Source of the DNA: an uncultured Fodinibius sp.
Lineage (GTDB): Bacteria; Bacteroidota; Rhodothermia; Balneolales; Balneolaceae
Length of the DNA stretch: 64,000 bases
Assembly (NCBI GenBank): GCA_913056235.1
Contig: CAJXMW010000003.1
Location: forward strand, 62,001-126,000
Direction of reading: 5' to 3'
Both the position numbers and the translations under genes were made by a program. The notes under the pieces are model-generated. The model was not told the origin of the DNA and did no database searches. It saw only the letters and a program-made list of their open reading frames with translations. Numbering within the stretch: the first letter of the stretch is position 1; the number at the start of each line of letters is the position of its first letter. This document shows positions 55,513 through 64,000 of this stretch, piece after piece.

Positions 55513-55521
55513 AGAAAATTG

Positions 55522-55886
55522 TGGAGGTGCGGGGAGTCGAACCCCGGTCCGAAATGGTATATCGTTCAAGCATCTACATGCTTAGTTGCCGTATTGAGTT
55601 TCGCCTGAAGCTTTGCCCGGTAACTAGGCTACCTCAGACTAGACTGAAAAGTTTTACGCAAGCCCGACAGTCAGCGGAACCTACGCTATCCTGTCATAGT
55701 CGGCGCTCCAATCAGCACTGACAGGCAAGAAGCTGATGGAACGGCTAAGCTGCGTTACGCAGCCAAGCTATAAGAATAGTTGTTGTCAACTACATTTAAT
55801 TGCAGGATGATTTTGTACGAGTTCATCGCGCAAACTCGGCATGCAGCCTGCGATTCTACTCATTCCGTCGAATCCATTACACCCCC
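55522..55886 (-). ncRNA. ssrA: Transfer-messenger RNA
   Basis: On the - strand the RNA begins GGGGGTGTAATGGATTCGAC and ends in the T-arm GGTTCGACTCCCCGCACCTCC plus discriminator A. The 5' GGGGGTG pairs with CACCTCC as the acceptor stem (one G-U). CCA is not encoded (the genome has CAA) and must be added. The tag frame (55793 down to 55755) reads VVDNNYSYSLAA then TAA, with the expected protease-recognised LAA end. Total length of about 365 bases is normal. tmRNA with SmpB frees ribosomes stalled on broken mRNAs and tags the product for degradation. The exact first tag residue (resume codon) is inferred. Confidence 0.95.
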
Positions 55887-56052
55887 AAAATGTCAAAGAA
55901 CTTCCTTTTCATGTCGCATAAATATAACAAAAAATTAACGGTTTATCATTCCTAGTTAGTATATCTAGATCCAGGCTCACAGATACAAGTTCCATGTTTT
56001 GTGCAGCATTCAGCATCATAACCACTGCATCCTGAAACCTATGTCTTGTATC

Positions 56053-58635
56053 CTAAATAATCACTTCGCCGGCCGGTTCGCGCAGGTTGTAGTGCGAGCA
56101 CATGACGTGTCCATAGGCTCCTGCATTAGCCAGCAAAATGACATCCCCCTCTTCCGATTTGGGGAACATGCGGTCGATACCCAACTTGTCACCAGATTCA
56201 CAAATAGGTCCCACGATATTTACCGTTTGTTCCGTGGGCTGATCCAGTTTTGACAAATTCACAATTGTATGGCGCGCTCCGTACAGTGCAGGTCGGATAA
56301 ACGAGTTCATGCCCGTTTCAACGCCCACGTAGCGAACCTTGCCTTTGCCCTTTAACTGAGTAACCCGTGAAAGTAGCACACCGGATGTGGCAACTAAAAA
56401 ACGACCCGGCTCAACCCAAATATTATACTCGGGGTGGGCCTGTTTAAACTGGTTAAGTGAACTATTCACTTCTTCCAGGTCCAGCACGGCTTGCGTTTCG
56501 TTCTCCTGGATGCCAAATCCACCGCCCAGATCCAGTATATCAACGCCGCCTAACTCCTGGGCAACTTCGTGAAGAATTAACGCCGTATCTTTCCACGACT
56601 GGGGATCTTTGATGCCGCTACCGATATGTGCATGCAACCCTTTGACGGTGATATCAAGCTCATCAACCAGCTCCGAGACTTCTGGTATCTCAAACCGCGG
56701 GATCCCAAATTTCGAGTGGATACCGCCAGTCTTAACATGCTTGTGATGGCCATGCCCGTGTCCAGGATCAATGCGCAGAAACACTTCTTCTCCTTTGAAC
56801 ACTTGGGGCCACTCTCGCAGCGGATAAATATTGTCAAGTGTAACGTTGATCCCCCGTTCAAGCCCCTCCTCGTATTCCAATCTGGGAGCAAAATTGGGCG
56901 TAAAGAGAATCTCTTTGGGATCGATATCCGGGAAAAGGTTGAACACTTTTTGGACTTCCCCTATCGACACGCACTCAAAGCCGAGACCAAGTTTGCGAAA
57001 TCGCTTTAACACTTCCGTATTGTCATTGGCTTTCATCGCATAGAGTGGGCGATCCACCGCATCCAAATCACGGATCAGATTCGCGTATCGTTCGATGGTA
57101 TCTAAATCATACACATATGATGCCCCATATTCTTCAGCAATATTGAGTAACTGTTCCTGTTTGTCTTTCCACCACGCATGGCCATTAGATTCCTGCTGCT
57201 CTTCTTTTTCCATAAGCTGCGGCCAAGTGGGACCAAACGACTGCTGGTCGCCAGAATGCAATATCACCTGTTCGTGTAGTTGACGCACCAACCGGTCGGC
57301 CTGCTCGCTTTCTACTACAAAAGTAAAATTTAAGTCATTAGCTGCCTGGCTCACCAAGTACACCTGATGCTCTTGAAAGACTTCAAAGGCTGAGCCCAGC
57401 TGATGCAAGATAGTTCGAATACGTCGACCCAAGAGGCTAACTGCCGAAACCGACTCAATAACTTCCACCTTGCAATACTCGCTTAGCTCCTCCACAAATT
57501 GTGGCCGGATATCCTGAAAATGCTCGTTCAGCCCGGGGTCAAGCGAGACGGTAACATTCGACTGTGAGGTGGACACCAAATCGATGGAGAGGCCAAACTG
57601 CTTGAAAACAGCAAAAGCATCCGCCAAAAAACCAACCTGCTGCCACATACCCAGCGAATCCATGCTTACCAGGATCACATCATCGCGAACCGCAATAGCC
57701 TTCACAAGTGCCTCGTCATCAGACGCATCAGCCGAGATCACCGTACCCGGTAGCTCAGGCTTTTGCGTGCATCGCACGTGAATGGGAATGTTGTGTTTGC
57801 GTGCCGGCATAATACTCCGGGGATGTAAAACCGAGGCACCATTGGTTGCTATCTCCTGGGCTTCCTCGTAACTGAGATGGTTTAGCAGACGCGCCGACGG
57901 TACCAAGTGGGGATTAGCCGAAAACATGCCGGGCACATCCGTCCAAACTTCGAGACGTTCAGCTCCAATTTTTGCTGCAAAATAGGCCGCTGACACGTCC
58001 GAGCCGCCACGACCTAAAATAACCGTTTTGTCATCTGCATCGCTACCAATAAATCCTTGAGTAACCACCAGTGGAGATCCCTCGCTGACAGCATCGGCTA
58101 CATCCTGATCATAATCGGTAGTACTAACAGCAGATATAATGCGCGACCGTTCCGTGGCATTTTTTTGGGTCACTGTTTTAATACAGCCGCGGGCATCCAT
58201 CCAGTGGGCCTGTCCAAGCTCATTTTCTAAGTAGGCAGCGCCCAGCTTGGTTGCCATCAATTCGCCCATAGCCAACAAACGAGCCTGTACGCGATAGCTG
58301 GCTTCACCGATGAGATCGATACCTTTGACAATTTGCTCCAGTTCCTGGAAATCTTCTTCCAGTAATTCATCAGCGGGAACTCCCAGCTCTCGTCCCAACT
58401 TGTAGTGCTCATCTTTTATAGCTTGCACCTGATCGGAAAAATCACCCTGTGAAGCCTTTTCAATAATCGCTTCCAGTTTATTGGAGATACCGCTCAAGGC
58501 AGAATGGACCAGACATACCGAAAATCCTTCAGACCGGCGTTGCTTGATCACCGATACAATATTCTGCCAATTACTTTTAGAGGATACACTGGTTCCACCA
58601 AACTTTAATACAATCCAGTTATTTTCTTCAGCCAT
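56053..58635 (-). CDS. Bifunctional aspartokinase / diaminopimelate decarboxylase
   Basis: The 860-residue fusion joins the first and last enzymes of lysine synthesis. The aspartokinase part (about 1-460) has VLKFGGTSVSS, VTQGFIGSDADDKTVILGRG, SYEEAQEIATNGASVLHPRS and ACT-type regulatory domains (VILVSMDSLGMW). The decarboxylase part (about 500-860) has the PLP-lysine motif YAMKANDN, HAHIGSGI, DLGGGFGI, WVEPGRFLV, GPICESGDKLG with the active Cys, and NAGAYGHVMCSHYN. Fusions of this type occur in several bacterial groups. Allosteric control by lysine through the ACT domains is likely. It is a single gene preceded by tmRNA on the same strand; the gap 55887-56052 has no gene. Confidence 0.95.
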   Translation of the reverse strand: MAEENNWIVLKFGGTSVSSKSNWQNIVSVIKQRRSEGFSVCLVHSALSGISNKLEAIIEKASQGDFSDQVQAIKDEHYKLGRELGVPADELLEEDFQELEQIVKGIDLIGEASYRVQARLLAMGELMATKLGAAYLENELGQAHWMDARGCIKTVTQKNATERSRIISAVSTTDYDQDVADAVSEGSPLVVTQGFIGSDADDKTVILGRGGSDVSAAYFAAKIGAERLEVWTDVPGMFSANPHLVPSARLLNHLSYEEAQEIATNGASVLHPRSIMPARKHNIPIHVRCTQKPELPGTVISADASDDEALVKAIAVRDDVILVSMDSLGMWQQVGFLADAFAVFKQFGLSIDLVSTSQSNVTVSLDPGLNEHFQDIRPQFVEELSEYCKVEVIESVSAVSLLGRRIRTILHQLGSAFEVFQEHQVYLVSQAANDLNFTFVVESEQADRLVRQLHEQVILHSGDQQSFGPTWPQLMEKEEQQESNGHAWWKDKQEQLLNIAEEYGASYVYDLDTIERYANLIRDLDAVDRPLYAMKANDNTEVLKRFRKLGLGFECVSIGEVQKVFNLFPDIDPKEILFTPNFAPRLEYEEGLERGINVTLDNIYPLREWPQVFKGEEVFLRIDPGHGHGHHKHVKTGGIHSKFGIPRFEIPEVSELVDELDITVKGLHAHIGSGIKDPQSWKDTALILHEVAQELGGVDILDLGGGFGIQENETQAVLDLEEVNSSLNQFKQAHPEYNIWVEPGRFLVATSGVLLSRVTQLKGKGKVRYVGVETGMNSFIRPALYGARHTIVNLSKLDQPTEQTVNIVGPICESGDKLGIDRMFPKSEEGDVILLANAGAYGHVMCSHYNLREPAGEVII

Positions 58636-58746
58636 TACTTGTTCGTCAATTTAATCTGTTGAGAGTACTTGAAAAGGCGAAAGGTAACAATCTTTAAACC
58701 GTTTTTTGAAAAAATCTATACTATTTTATCGCGGAAAGCCACCACA

Positions 58747-58878
58747 TCCTGTGGCACAAGCACTACCTTTCCGCCCAGAGAAATACAACACGTCCAGTAT
58801 ATGGTTCGAGATGGAATCGGCATATTTGGAAGTATCTCCAAAACCACGGTGCGCATTAATATACTAGATATAAAATAG
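58747..58878 (+). pseudogene. Remnant of a DUF4249 gene (3' end only)
   Basis: The translated stretch FPPREIQHVQYMVRDGIGIF followed by GSISKT matches the C-terminal part of the DUF4249 protein at 61300 (LSPGEIQNIRYNVKGGIGVF, GSMATD), in the same frame through to the stop. No start or upstream domain exists: the preceding bases do not resemble the family. This is therefore a relic of a second DUF4249 gene located just upstream of the TonB receptor. The rest of the 58636-59034 gap is featureless apart from the presumed promoter. Confidence 0.7.
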
Positions 58879-59034
58879 TCTCCCGCTGGGCCTTTTGGCG
58901 CAGCTATTTTCTGGGAATTTACCAAACGCCAAAAGATTGCATACTGTTAGTATTCCTTTCTTTGGGCGTGTACCGAAAAACATTATTTTCCGCACTCAAA
59001 CCGAACGACTACAAAGTCATTTATCTCTTACGAC

Positions 59035-61296
59035 GTGAAATACCTTGCAGCGCTTGTTCTTGCAATTTCCTTGCTTCCCTTGTCTGCGTCTAGTCAACAA
59101 AGCGCTTCAATTAACGGTTATATCTCCAATGCGGAATCGGGCGAAACGCTTATTTCGGCCAATGTGGATATCCTGGATTCACGCAAAGGCACATCGAGTA
59201 ATACCTCCGGTTATTTTGCACTTACTAATATTGAACCTGGTACACATACAATTGTAGCAACCTATATCGGATTTGAACGGTTTAAACAAGAAATCACCCT
59301 TGAGCCCGGCGAAAAACGTCGGCTGGATATTGAATTGAAACCCGAGGGCTATCAGCTAGACGAAGTGGTCGTGGAATCGCAGCGCGAAAAGGAGGATCAG
59401 CGTAACATCGGGATGGCCCAAGTCAAAACCGAGATGATTAAGAAAATACCGACAGCATTCCAGGCAGATGTCTTTCGGTCTCTTCAGCTACTGCCGGGCG
59501 TCAAAGCCGCCTCCGACTTTTCCAGTGGACTCTACATCCGCGGTGGCAGTCCTGACCAGACTCTGATATTGCTCGACCGCACTACCGTCTATAATCCATC
59601 CCACTTTTTTGGGTTTTTCTCTACGTTCAACCCTGATGCCGTCAAAGATGTGCGTTTATATAAAGGTGGGTATCCCGCAAAATATGGAGGGCGACTGGGA
59701 TCTGTACTCACAATTTATAATAAGGATGGAAACCGTAATGAGTTCGCCGGCTCCGCTACAATCGGAATGCTTGCATCGCGCGTATCAATCGAGGGGCCCA
59801 TCAAAAACGGTTCTTATATGCTGGCTTTCCGACGCTCAACGCTGGAACCTATCCTGGCGATTCTGCAGGAATCCAACGAAAATATACCTGAAAGTTTTTA
59901 CTTCTGGGATTTGAACGGTAAAATAAATTACGATGCCAATCAAAATAACAAGCTCTCGCTCGCTTTCTACTCGGGCGTTGATGACCTGAAATTCCCTTTT
60001 GCCGAGGATGCAAGCGTTAATCTCAACTACGGAAACCAGACACTCAGCGCTAACTGGACTCATATTTTCTCGGAGAACATCTTCTCTAACTTCACACTAA
60101 CAGGTTCGCGCTACTTCAACTTTCCTTCTTTTGACATTGCCTCTACCCCCTTTGAACGGAATAATAATATTTACGATTTCTCACTTAAAGGTGATATCGA
60201 ATATCTGCCCAACAACAAGCACGAGATTTCTTCCGGCTTTTGGATTGGAAATCTTACACTCAAACTCCGGGACGAATTTGATGGACAAGAGACCTTCAGC
60301 TCTCGTATTCAGTCGCAGTACGGTTCCCTCTACCTACAGGATAAATGGTCGATATCTGATAAATGGTCGATAACACCCGGCCTCCGACTTGCAACCTTTA
60401 GCGAAGGCAATTACGTTCGACTCGAACCAAGACTTTCTATGGAATACAGACCCAGTAATCGTGTGCGGCTGCAAGCAGCTTACGGCCGGTATAATCAGTT
60501 TTTAACGCTCGTCTCAAACGAAGCCTTTACCGGCTTTGATGTCTGGCTCACTACTGATGAGGGCGTCCCACCGGCTTACGGCAACCAGTATGTAATCGGC
60601 GCCAAAACCATCCCATGGGAAGGATACGGTTTTGATGTGGAACTTTACTACCGATCCATGAAAAACCTGTTTGAACCCGATCCCTTTCTCCCCGATCGTG
60701 CAGGACTGCCCTATGCCGAAACCTTTCGCTTTGGCAAAGGTTATGCCTATGGCGCCGAGCTCTTTTTTGAACGACAAATTGGCGACCTCACAGGATTTAT
60801 TGGCTATAATTTCAGCGTGACACGTCGCAAGTTTCCCGACTTTAACGAGCCGGTTCTGGTAAATGGTCCCGCTCGATTTTATCCGCCCAAGTATGACCGT
60901 ATTCACGATCTGAACGTTGTGCTGGAATATGATATCAGCAGGCGGTGGTCGTCCACATTGGTCTTTAATTATGCCACGGGACAGGCCTTCACCCAACCGC
61001 TTGGGCGTACAACCGCCTTCGACTTTCCAACTTCATCCAGTAATCTTGACCAACTGCTTGTTGGCCGCGTCAATGCCTCTCGGCTACCCCCATACCATCG
61101 CCTTGATATTGGAGTTAGTCGCAAGGGAACTTTCTTCGGGATCGGTGAAGCCGAATGGCAATTCCAGTTAATTAATGCATATTCGCGGCGCAATATCTGG
61201 TTCTACAATTATGATCTGGATAAAAATCCCGCCCAGCGCGAGGACATTCAACTGTTACCACTATTGCCCACAATTTCATACACGCTCGATTTCTAA
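59035..61296 (+). CDS. TonB-dependent receptor with carboxypeptidase-regulatory-like domain
   Basis: The gene starts with GTG. The 753-residue product has a signal peptide (AALVLAISLLPLSASS, cleaved at QQS). A regulatory-like domain follows (about 23-105; SINGYISNAESGETLISANV), then a TonB-box-like LDEVVVES and a plug (LPGVKAASDFSSGLYIRGGS, RLYKGGYPAKYGGRLGSVL). The barrel ends LPTISYTLDF. It is shorter than SusC-type receptors and is followed by DUF4249 rather than SusD, a pairing common in Bacteroidetes. The ligand is unknown. Confidence 0.92.
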   Translation: MKYLAALVLAISLLPLSASSQQSASINGYISNAESGETLISANVDILDSRKGTSSNTSGYFALTNIEPGTHTIVATYIGFERFKQEITLEPGEKRRLDIELKPEGYQLDEVVVESQREKEDQRNIGMAQVKTEMIKKIPTAFQADVFRSLQLLPGVKAASDFSSGLYIRGGSPDQTLILLDRTTVYNPSHFFGFFSTFNPDAVKDVRLYKGGYPAKYGGRLGSVLTIYNKDGNRNEFAGSATIGMLASRVSIEGPIKNGSYMLAFRRSTLEPILAILQESNENIPESFYFWDLNGKINYDANQNNKLSLAFYSGVDDLKFPFAEDASVNLNYGNQTLSANWTHIFSENIFSNFTLTGSRYFNFPSFDIASTPFERNNNIYDFSLKGDIEYLPNNKHEISSGFWIGNLTLKLRDEFDGQETFSSRIQSQYGSLYLQDKWSISDKWSITPGLRLATFSEGNYVRLEPRLSMEYRPSNRVRLQAAYGRYNQFLTLVSNEAFTGFDVWLTTDEGVPPAYGNQYVIGAKTIPWEGYGFDVELYYRSMKNLFEPDPFLPDRAGLPYAETFRFGKGYAYGAELFFERQIGDLTGFIGYNFSVTRRKFPDFNEPVLVNGPARFYPPKYDRIHDLNVVLEYDISRRWSSTLVFNYATGQAFTQPLGRTTAFDFPTSSSNLDQLLVGRVNASRLPPYHRLDIGVSRKGTFFGIGEAEWQFQLINAYSRRNIWFYNYDLDKNPAQREDIQLLPLLPTISYTLDF

Positions 61297-61299
61297 CCT

Positions 61300-62199
61300 A
61301 TGAAATATCTATCTATTTACGTTTGCTTGCTGTTACTTTTAAGTGGATGCGAGCTTTATGAACAGGACGAATATCAGGAGTACTATGTCGTTGAATCATA
61401 TCTCATTGCCAATGACGAGTTGCCAAATGTGCGACTTTCAACCACTTCTGAGATCACCAAGGAGTACTCTTTTAAGAAAAATGCCGTATCGGATGCCGAC
61501 GTAGAAATTCGGCTGCTCAATGCCGACTCTACCGTAGCCGAAACCTTCCCATATTCAGAAACAAACAATGGAATCTACGTATCAAGGGTGAGTGCAACTG
61601 TGCAAAGCAAACATCTGTATCAGCTTCACGTTGTTACCCCCAGTGGCGATACCGTTACCTCTACAACTTATGTGCCGGGCGATTTTAGCACGGTCAACGA
61701 TCTTCAAAACAGGTACACCTATCAAAGTGAAGAACAAATCGAAGTTACAACAACACCCAGCTCGTATATTACCGGGCGTCAGGCATTTTATATTTTTTCC
61801 GTCAATGTAGTGAATCCCGATTCTGATAACCTCACGCCTTTTTACCGTGATTTGGTCATCAACCAGGAAAATGATATCGGAAACTACTTCAAAAACTCTT
61901 CGGGTATCATTAACGAAGGTAACTACGAGCAAAATGAAAATGGTAATATCACGTTGACTGTACCCTGGCTGGCCATCGCCTTTTATGAATTAAATGACGT
62001 TATTGCTAGTGCAATTGACAATAATATGTACGACTTCCTTCGTTCTCAGGATGTACAGACCGGCGGCACGTCGTTGTCACCTGGAGAAATCCAGAATATT
62101 CGCTACAATGTGAAAGGCGGCATCGGGGTTTTCGGAAGCATGGCCACCGATACCAACCGCATTTATATTGAACGTCCCCAAACGATCACCAACCAATGA
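61300..62199 (+). CDS. DUF4249 lipoprotein
   Basis: The 299-residue protein has a lipoprotein signal with LLSGCEL (Cys17). The DUF4249 layout is present: an early VVESYLIAND strand, an Ig-like segment with YVSRVSATVQSKHLYQLHV, and the C-terminal SPGEIQNIRYNVKGGIGVFG. Proteins of this family are encoded with TonB receptors of this type and probably act as surface lipoprotein partners in the way SusD does, although this is not established. It starts 3 bases after the receptor stop and overlaps the next gene by 4 bases. Confidence 0.88.
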   Translation: MKYLSIYVCLLLLLSGCELYEQDEYQEYYVVESYLIANDELPNVRLSTTSEITKEYSFKKNAVSDADVEIRLLNADSTVAETFPYSETNNGIYVSRVSATVQSKHLYQLHVVTPSGDTVTSTTYVPGDFSTVNDLQNRYTYQSEEQIEVTTTPSSYITGRQAFYIFSVNVVNPDSDNLTPFYRDLVINQENDIGNYFKNSSGIINEGNYEQNENGNITLTVPWLAIAFYELNDVIASAIDNNMYDFLRSQDVQTGGTSLSPGEIQNIRYNVKGGIGVFGSMATDTNRIYIERPQTITNQ

Positions 62200-62873
62200 A
62201 GAGAATAGTTACTTCCTTTTTGCTCACATTGTTTTTGTTAGGTCTTGTACTGCCGGCCAGCGCTCAGCAATCATCCTCCTTTAAGCTGGCACGTATTAAA
62301 TACCGAGGAGCCGGCGACTGGTATAACGATCCCTCGTCGCTCAAGAATCTTGCAGAATTTGCCCGCCAGCAGGTCCCCATTGCCATCAACCCTGAGTACG
62401 ATGATGTCGCCATCGGCAGCAGCGACCTCTTCGAATATCCCTTTGCCTTCTTAACCGGGCACGGCAGCATCAGCATCAACCAAACCGAGGCAGCGAATCT
62501 GCGCGAATACCTGAACAATGGTGGCTTTCTCTATATTGATGATGATTACGGGCTCGATAAGCATTTTCGGGACGTCATCAAACAGGTGTATCCCGATGAG
62601 GAACTGATCGAAATTCCATTTGATCATCCGATCTATCACCAGGTGTATGATTTTCCTGAGGGGCTGCCCAAAGTTCATGAACACGACGGCAAGCCTCCCC
62701 GCGGTTTTGGGCTCCTTCGCAACGGTCGACTCGTTCTTTTTTATACGTACGAATCGAACCTGGCCGACGGCTGGGCTAATCCCGAGGTCCACAATGATCC
62801 GGCCGCCATCCGGCAAAAAGCCCTGCAGATGGGTACCAATATTCTAGTGTATGCGCTTACAAGCGGACGATAA
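62196..62873 (+). CDS. Secreted DUF4159 protein
   Basis: The 225-residue protein has a signal peptide (FLLTLFLLGLVLPASA, cleaved at QQS). The DUF4159 pattern is present: KLARIKYRGAGDWYNDPSSL, then FAFLTGHGSISINQTEAANL, EYLNNGGFLYIDDDYGLDKH and HPIYHQVYDFPEGLPKVHEH. The fold is glutamine-amidotransferase-like, without an evident catalytic triad. The start overlaps the DUF4249 stop (ATGA), so it is the last gene of the TonB receptor operon. Function is unknown. Confidence 0.9.
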   Translation: MKRIVTSFLLTLFLLGLVLPASAQQSSSFKLARIKYRGAGDWYNDPSSLKNLAEFARQQVPIAINPEYDDVAIGSSDLFEYPFAFLTGHGSISINQTEAANLREYLNNGGFLYIDDDYGLDKHFRDVIKQVYPDEELIEIPFDHPIYHQVYDFPEGLPKVHEHDGKPPRGFGLLRNGRLVLFYTYESNLADGWANPEVHNDPAAIRQKALQMGTNILVYALTSGR

Positions 62874-63031
62874 TGCAGAACAGTGATCTTACAGATTGTG
62901 CGGGTTACCACAAATTTCTTAATTTCTCCGAGTTAACTTATAGGACCAATATACCCCGTGTTCTATTACTTTCTCCTCATCTTTTTTTTCGAGATATTTA
63001 GTTGACTATAAAATCAACCAATTAGTGTATA

Positions 63032-63475
63032 ATGATCATACCTATTGCCAGCGACCATGCCGGATTTGAAGCCAAGGAAAAAGTGAAAAAAATATTGGAA
63101 GAGCTCGGGCACATGCCGGTGGATTTTGGTACTCATTCTGATGATTCCGTGGATTATCCTGATTTTGCTGTGCAGGTTGCAGAAAAAGTGGATGATGGCG
63201 AACACAACAAAGGTATTCTGATCTGTGGCACGGGACAGGGCATGTGCATGACCGCCAACAAATATAAAAATGTCCGCGCCGCGCTGGTATATGATGATGA
63301 TTCTGCCCGCCTGTCACGCGAGCACAATAATGCTAATATTATGTGCCTGCCTGGTCGACAGCTTGATGATAATCAACTCAAAAAATTTATTGCCACTTGG
63401 TTGGATACAAGCTTCGACGGCGGCCGCCACGAACGACGCGTTAACAAAATCCATGATTTAACCGATAAAAATTAA
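63032..63475 (+). CDS. rpiB: Ribose 5-phosphate isomerase B
   Basis: The 147-residue protein shows ASDHAGFEAKEKVKKIL at the N-terminus, the active-site Cys in GILICGTGQGMCMTANKYKN, and the substrate-binding EHNNANIMCLPGRQL. It converts ribose 5-phosphate and ribulose 5-phosphate in the pentose phosphate pathway; some relatives use allose or galactose phosphates. It lies 6 bases upstream of glyA, so the two are probably co-transcribed. Confidence 0.93.
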   Translation: MIIPIASDHAGFEAKEKVKKILEELGHMPVDFGTHSDDSVDYPDFAVQVAEKVDDGEHNKGILICGTGQGMCMTANKYKNVRAALVYDDDSARLSREHNNANIMCLPGRQLDDNQLKKFIATWLDTSFDGGRHERRVNKIHDLTDKN

Positions 63476-63481
63476 GGTCCA

Positions 63482-64000
63482 ATGAAGTCACTTTCAGAAC
63501 AAGATTCCTCCATATTTGACCTACTTTCTAAAGAGAAAAAGCGCCAAAATAACAATTTAGAGCTTATTGCCTCCGAAAATTTTGCATCTCGTGCCGTGAT
63601 GGAAGCCATGGGTTCTACTCTCACCAACAAATATGCCGAGGGACTGCCTGGTAAACGTTATTATGGCGGATGCGAAGTTGTGGATCAGGTAGAAGAAGTT
63701 GCACGTAAACGCGCCAAAGAACTGTTCGGAGCATCCTGGGTAAATGTACAGCCGCATTCCGGAGCGCAAGCCAACGCAGCCGTGTACCTGGCCTTCATGG
63801 AACCTGGTGATACGCTGCTTGGCCTTGACCTGTCGCATGGTGGTCACCTGACACATGGATCGCCAGTAAACTTCTCTGGAATTCTTTACAACTCCGAATT
63901 CTACGGCGTAGATAAAGAGACCGGGCGTATTGATCTGGATCAGGTGCGAAAGAAAGCCAAAGAAGTACAGCCAAAATTGATTTCTATTGGGGCTTCGGCT
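63482..64000 (+). CDS. glyA: Serine hydroxymethyltransferase, 3' end beyond window
   Basis: The first 173 residues are present. They include [59 protein letters not shown] and [19 protein letters not shown], all characteristic of GlyA. The enzyme interconverts serine and glycine with tetrahydrofolate and supplies one-carbon units. The PLP-binding lysine lies further downstream, outside the window. Confidence 0.96.
   Translation, partial: MKSLSEQDSSIFDLLSKEKKRQNNNLELIASENFASRAVMEAMGSTLTNKYAEGLPGKRYYGGCEVVDQVEEVARKRAKELFGASWVNVQPHSGAQANAAVYLAFMEPGDTLLGLDLSHGGHLTHGSPVNFSGILYNSEFYGVDKETGRIDLDQVRKKAKEVQPKLISIGASA

Noticed and set aside
1-64000. CRISPR arrays, prophage, integrase or insertion sequences
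   Set aside because: I saw no regularly spaced direct repeats, no transposase or integrase gene, and no phage structural gene; only short palindromic repeats are present.
1-64000. tRNA and rRNA genes
   Set aside because: No intergenic stretch shows a cloverleaf-type T-arm other than the tmRNA at 55522-55886, and no rRNA sequence is present.

Overview
The window looks like a chromosomal segment from a Balneolales/Rhodothermales-type relative of the Bacteroidetes. The evidence is two surface proteins ending in the type IX secretion sorting domain (QNYPNPFNP motif), SusC/SusD genes under an ECF sigma/FecR pair, DUF4249 and DUF4159 genes beside a TonB receptor, Bacteroidetes-style -7 boxes (TAnnTTTG), poor Shine-Dalgarno sequences, and a tmRNA tag ending in NNYSYSLAA. 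The assignment is inferred from gene content; no rRNA marker is present.

Positions 1-15.7 kb are a surface-structure region on the + strand: a 5'-truncated beta-helix protein, a giant multidomain adhesin-like protein broken by a one-base frameshift near 9331-9336, and two paralogous trios of small membrane-anchored, pseudopilin-like proteins (10302-12662 and 13405-15721).

Positions 16-28 kb hold the most remarkable locus. Three DUF4402-like fimbrial subunit genes, two ~119 bp palindromic repeats and a DUF4402 major-subunit candidate followed by a terminator lead into a closely packed set: PapD-like chaperone, FimD/PapC-like usher with a C-terminal TPR extension, a protein joining the third ring-building domain and distal membrane helix of FliF to a complete FliG, a TPR lipoprotein, a MotA homologue, and a MotB homologue with Asp32 and three C-terminal SPOR-like repeats. 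No flagellar axial, export or switch (FliM/FliN) gene is present in the window. I read this as a candidate ion-driven motor linked to a chaperone-usher fibre. The coupling is inference; the individual homologies are visible in the sequence. A further fimbrial-type subunit lies convergently at the end.

Positions 28-46 kb are mostly ordinary: pyruvate dehydrogenase E1-alpha/E1-beta/E2, alaS, a DUF502 protein, a short sugar-transferase-like protein, a ferredoxin-NADP reductase-type flavoprotein, an outer-membrane barrel, a single-helix protein with repeats, a lone receiver domain, an NfeD gene followed by two SPFH genes, a 2OG-Fe(II) oxygenase, a DUF389 protein, a cupin, a gene remnant, an NTF2-like protein and a DUF1028 protein.

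Positions 47-55.3 kb (- strand) form a nutrient-uptake and signalling unit: ECF sigma, FecR, a stand-alone STN/carboxypeptidase-regulatory-like protein, a stand-alone LytTR protein, then SusC and SusD. After it come tmRNA with its terminator, an aspartokinase/diaminopimelate decarboxylase fusion, a DUF4249 relic, a TonB receptor-DUF4249-DUF4159 operon, rpiB and the 5' part of glyA.
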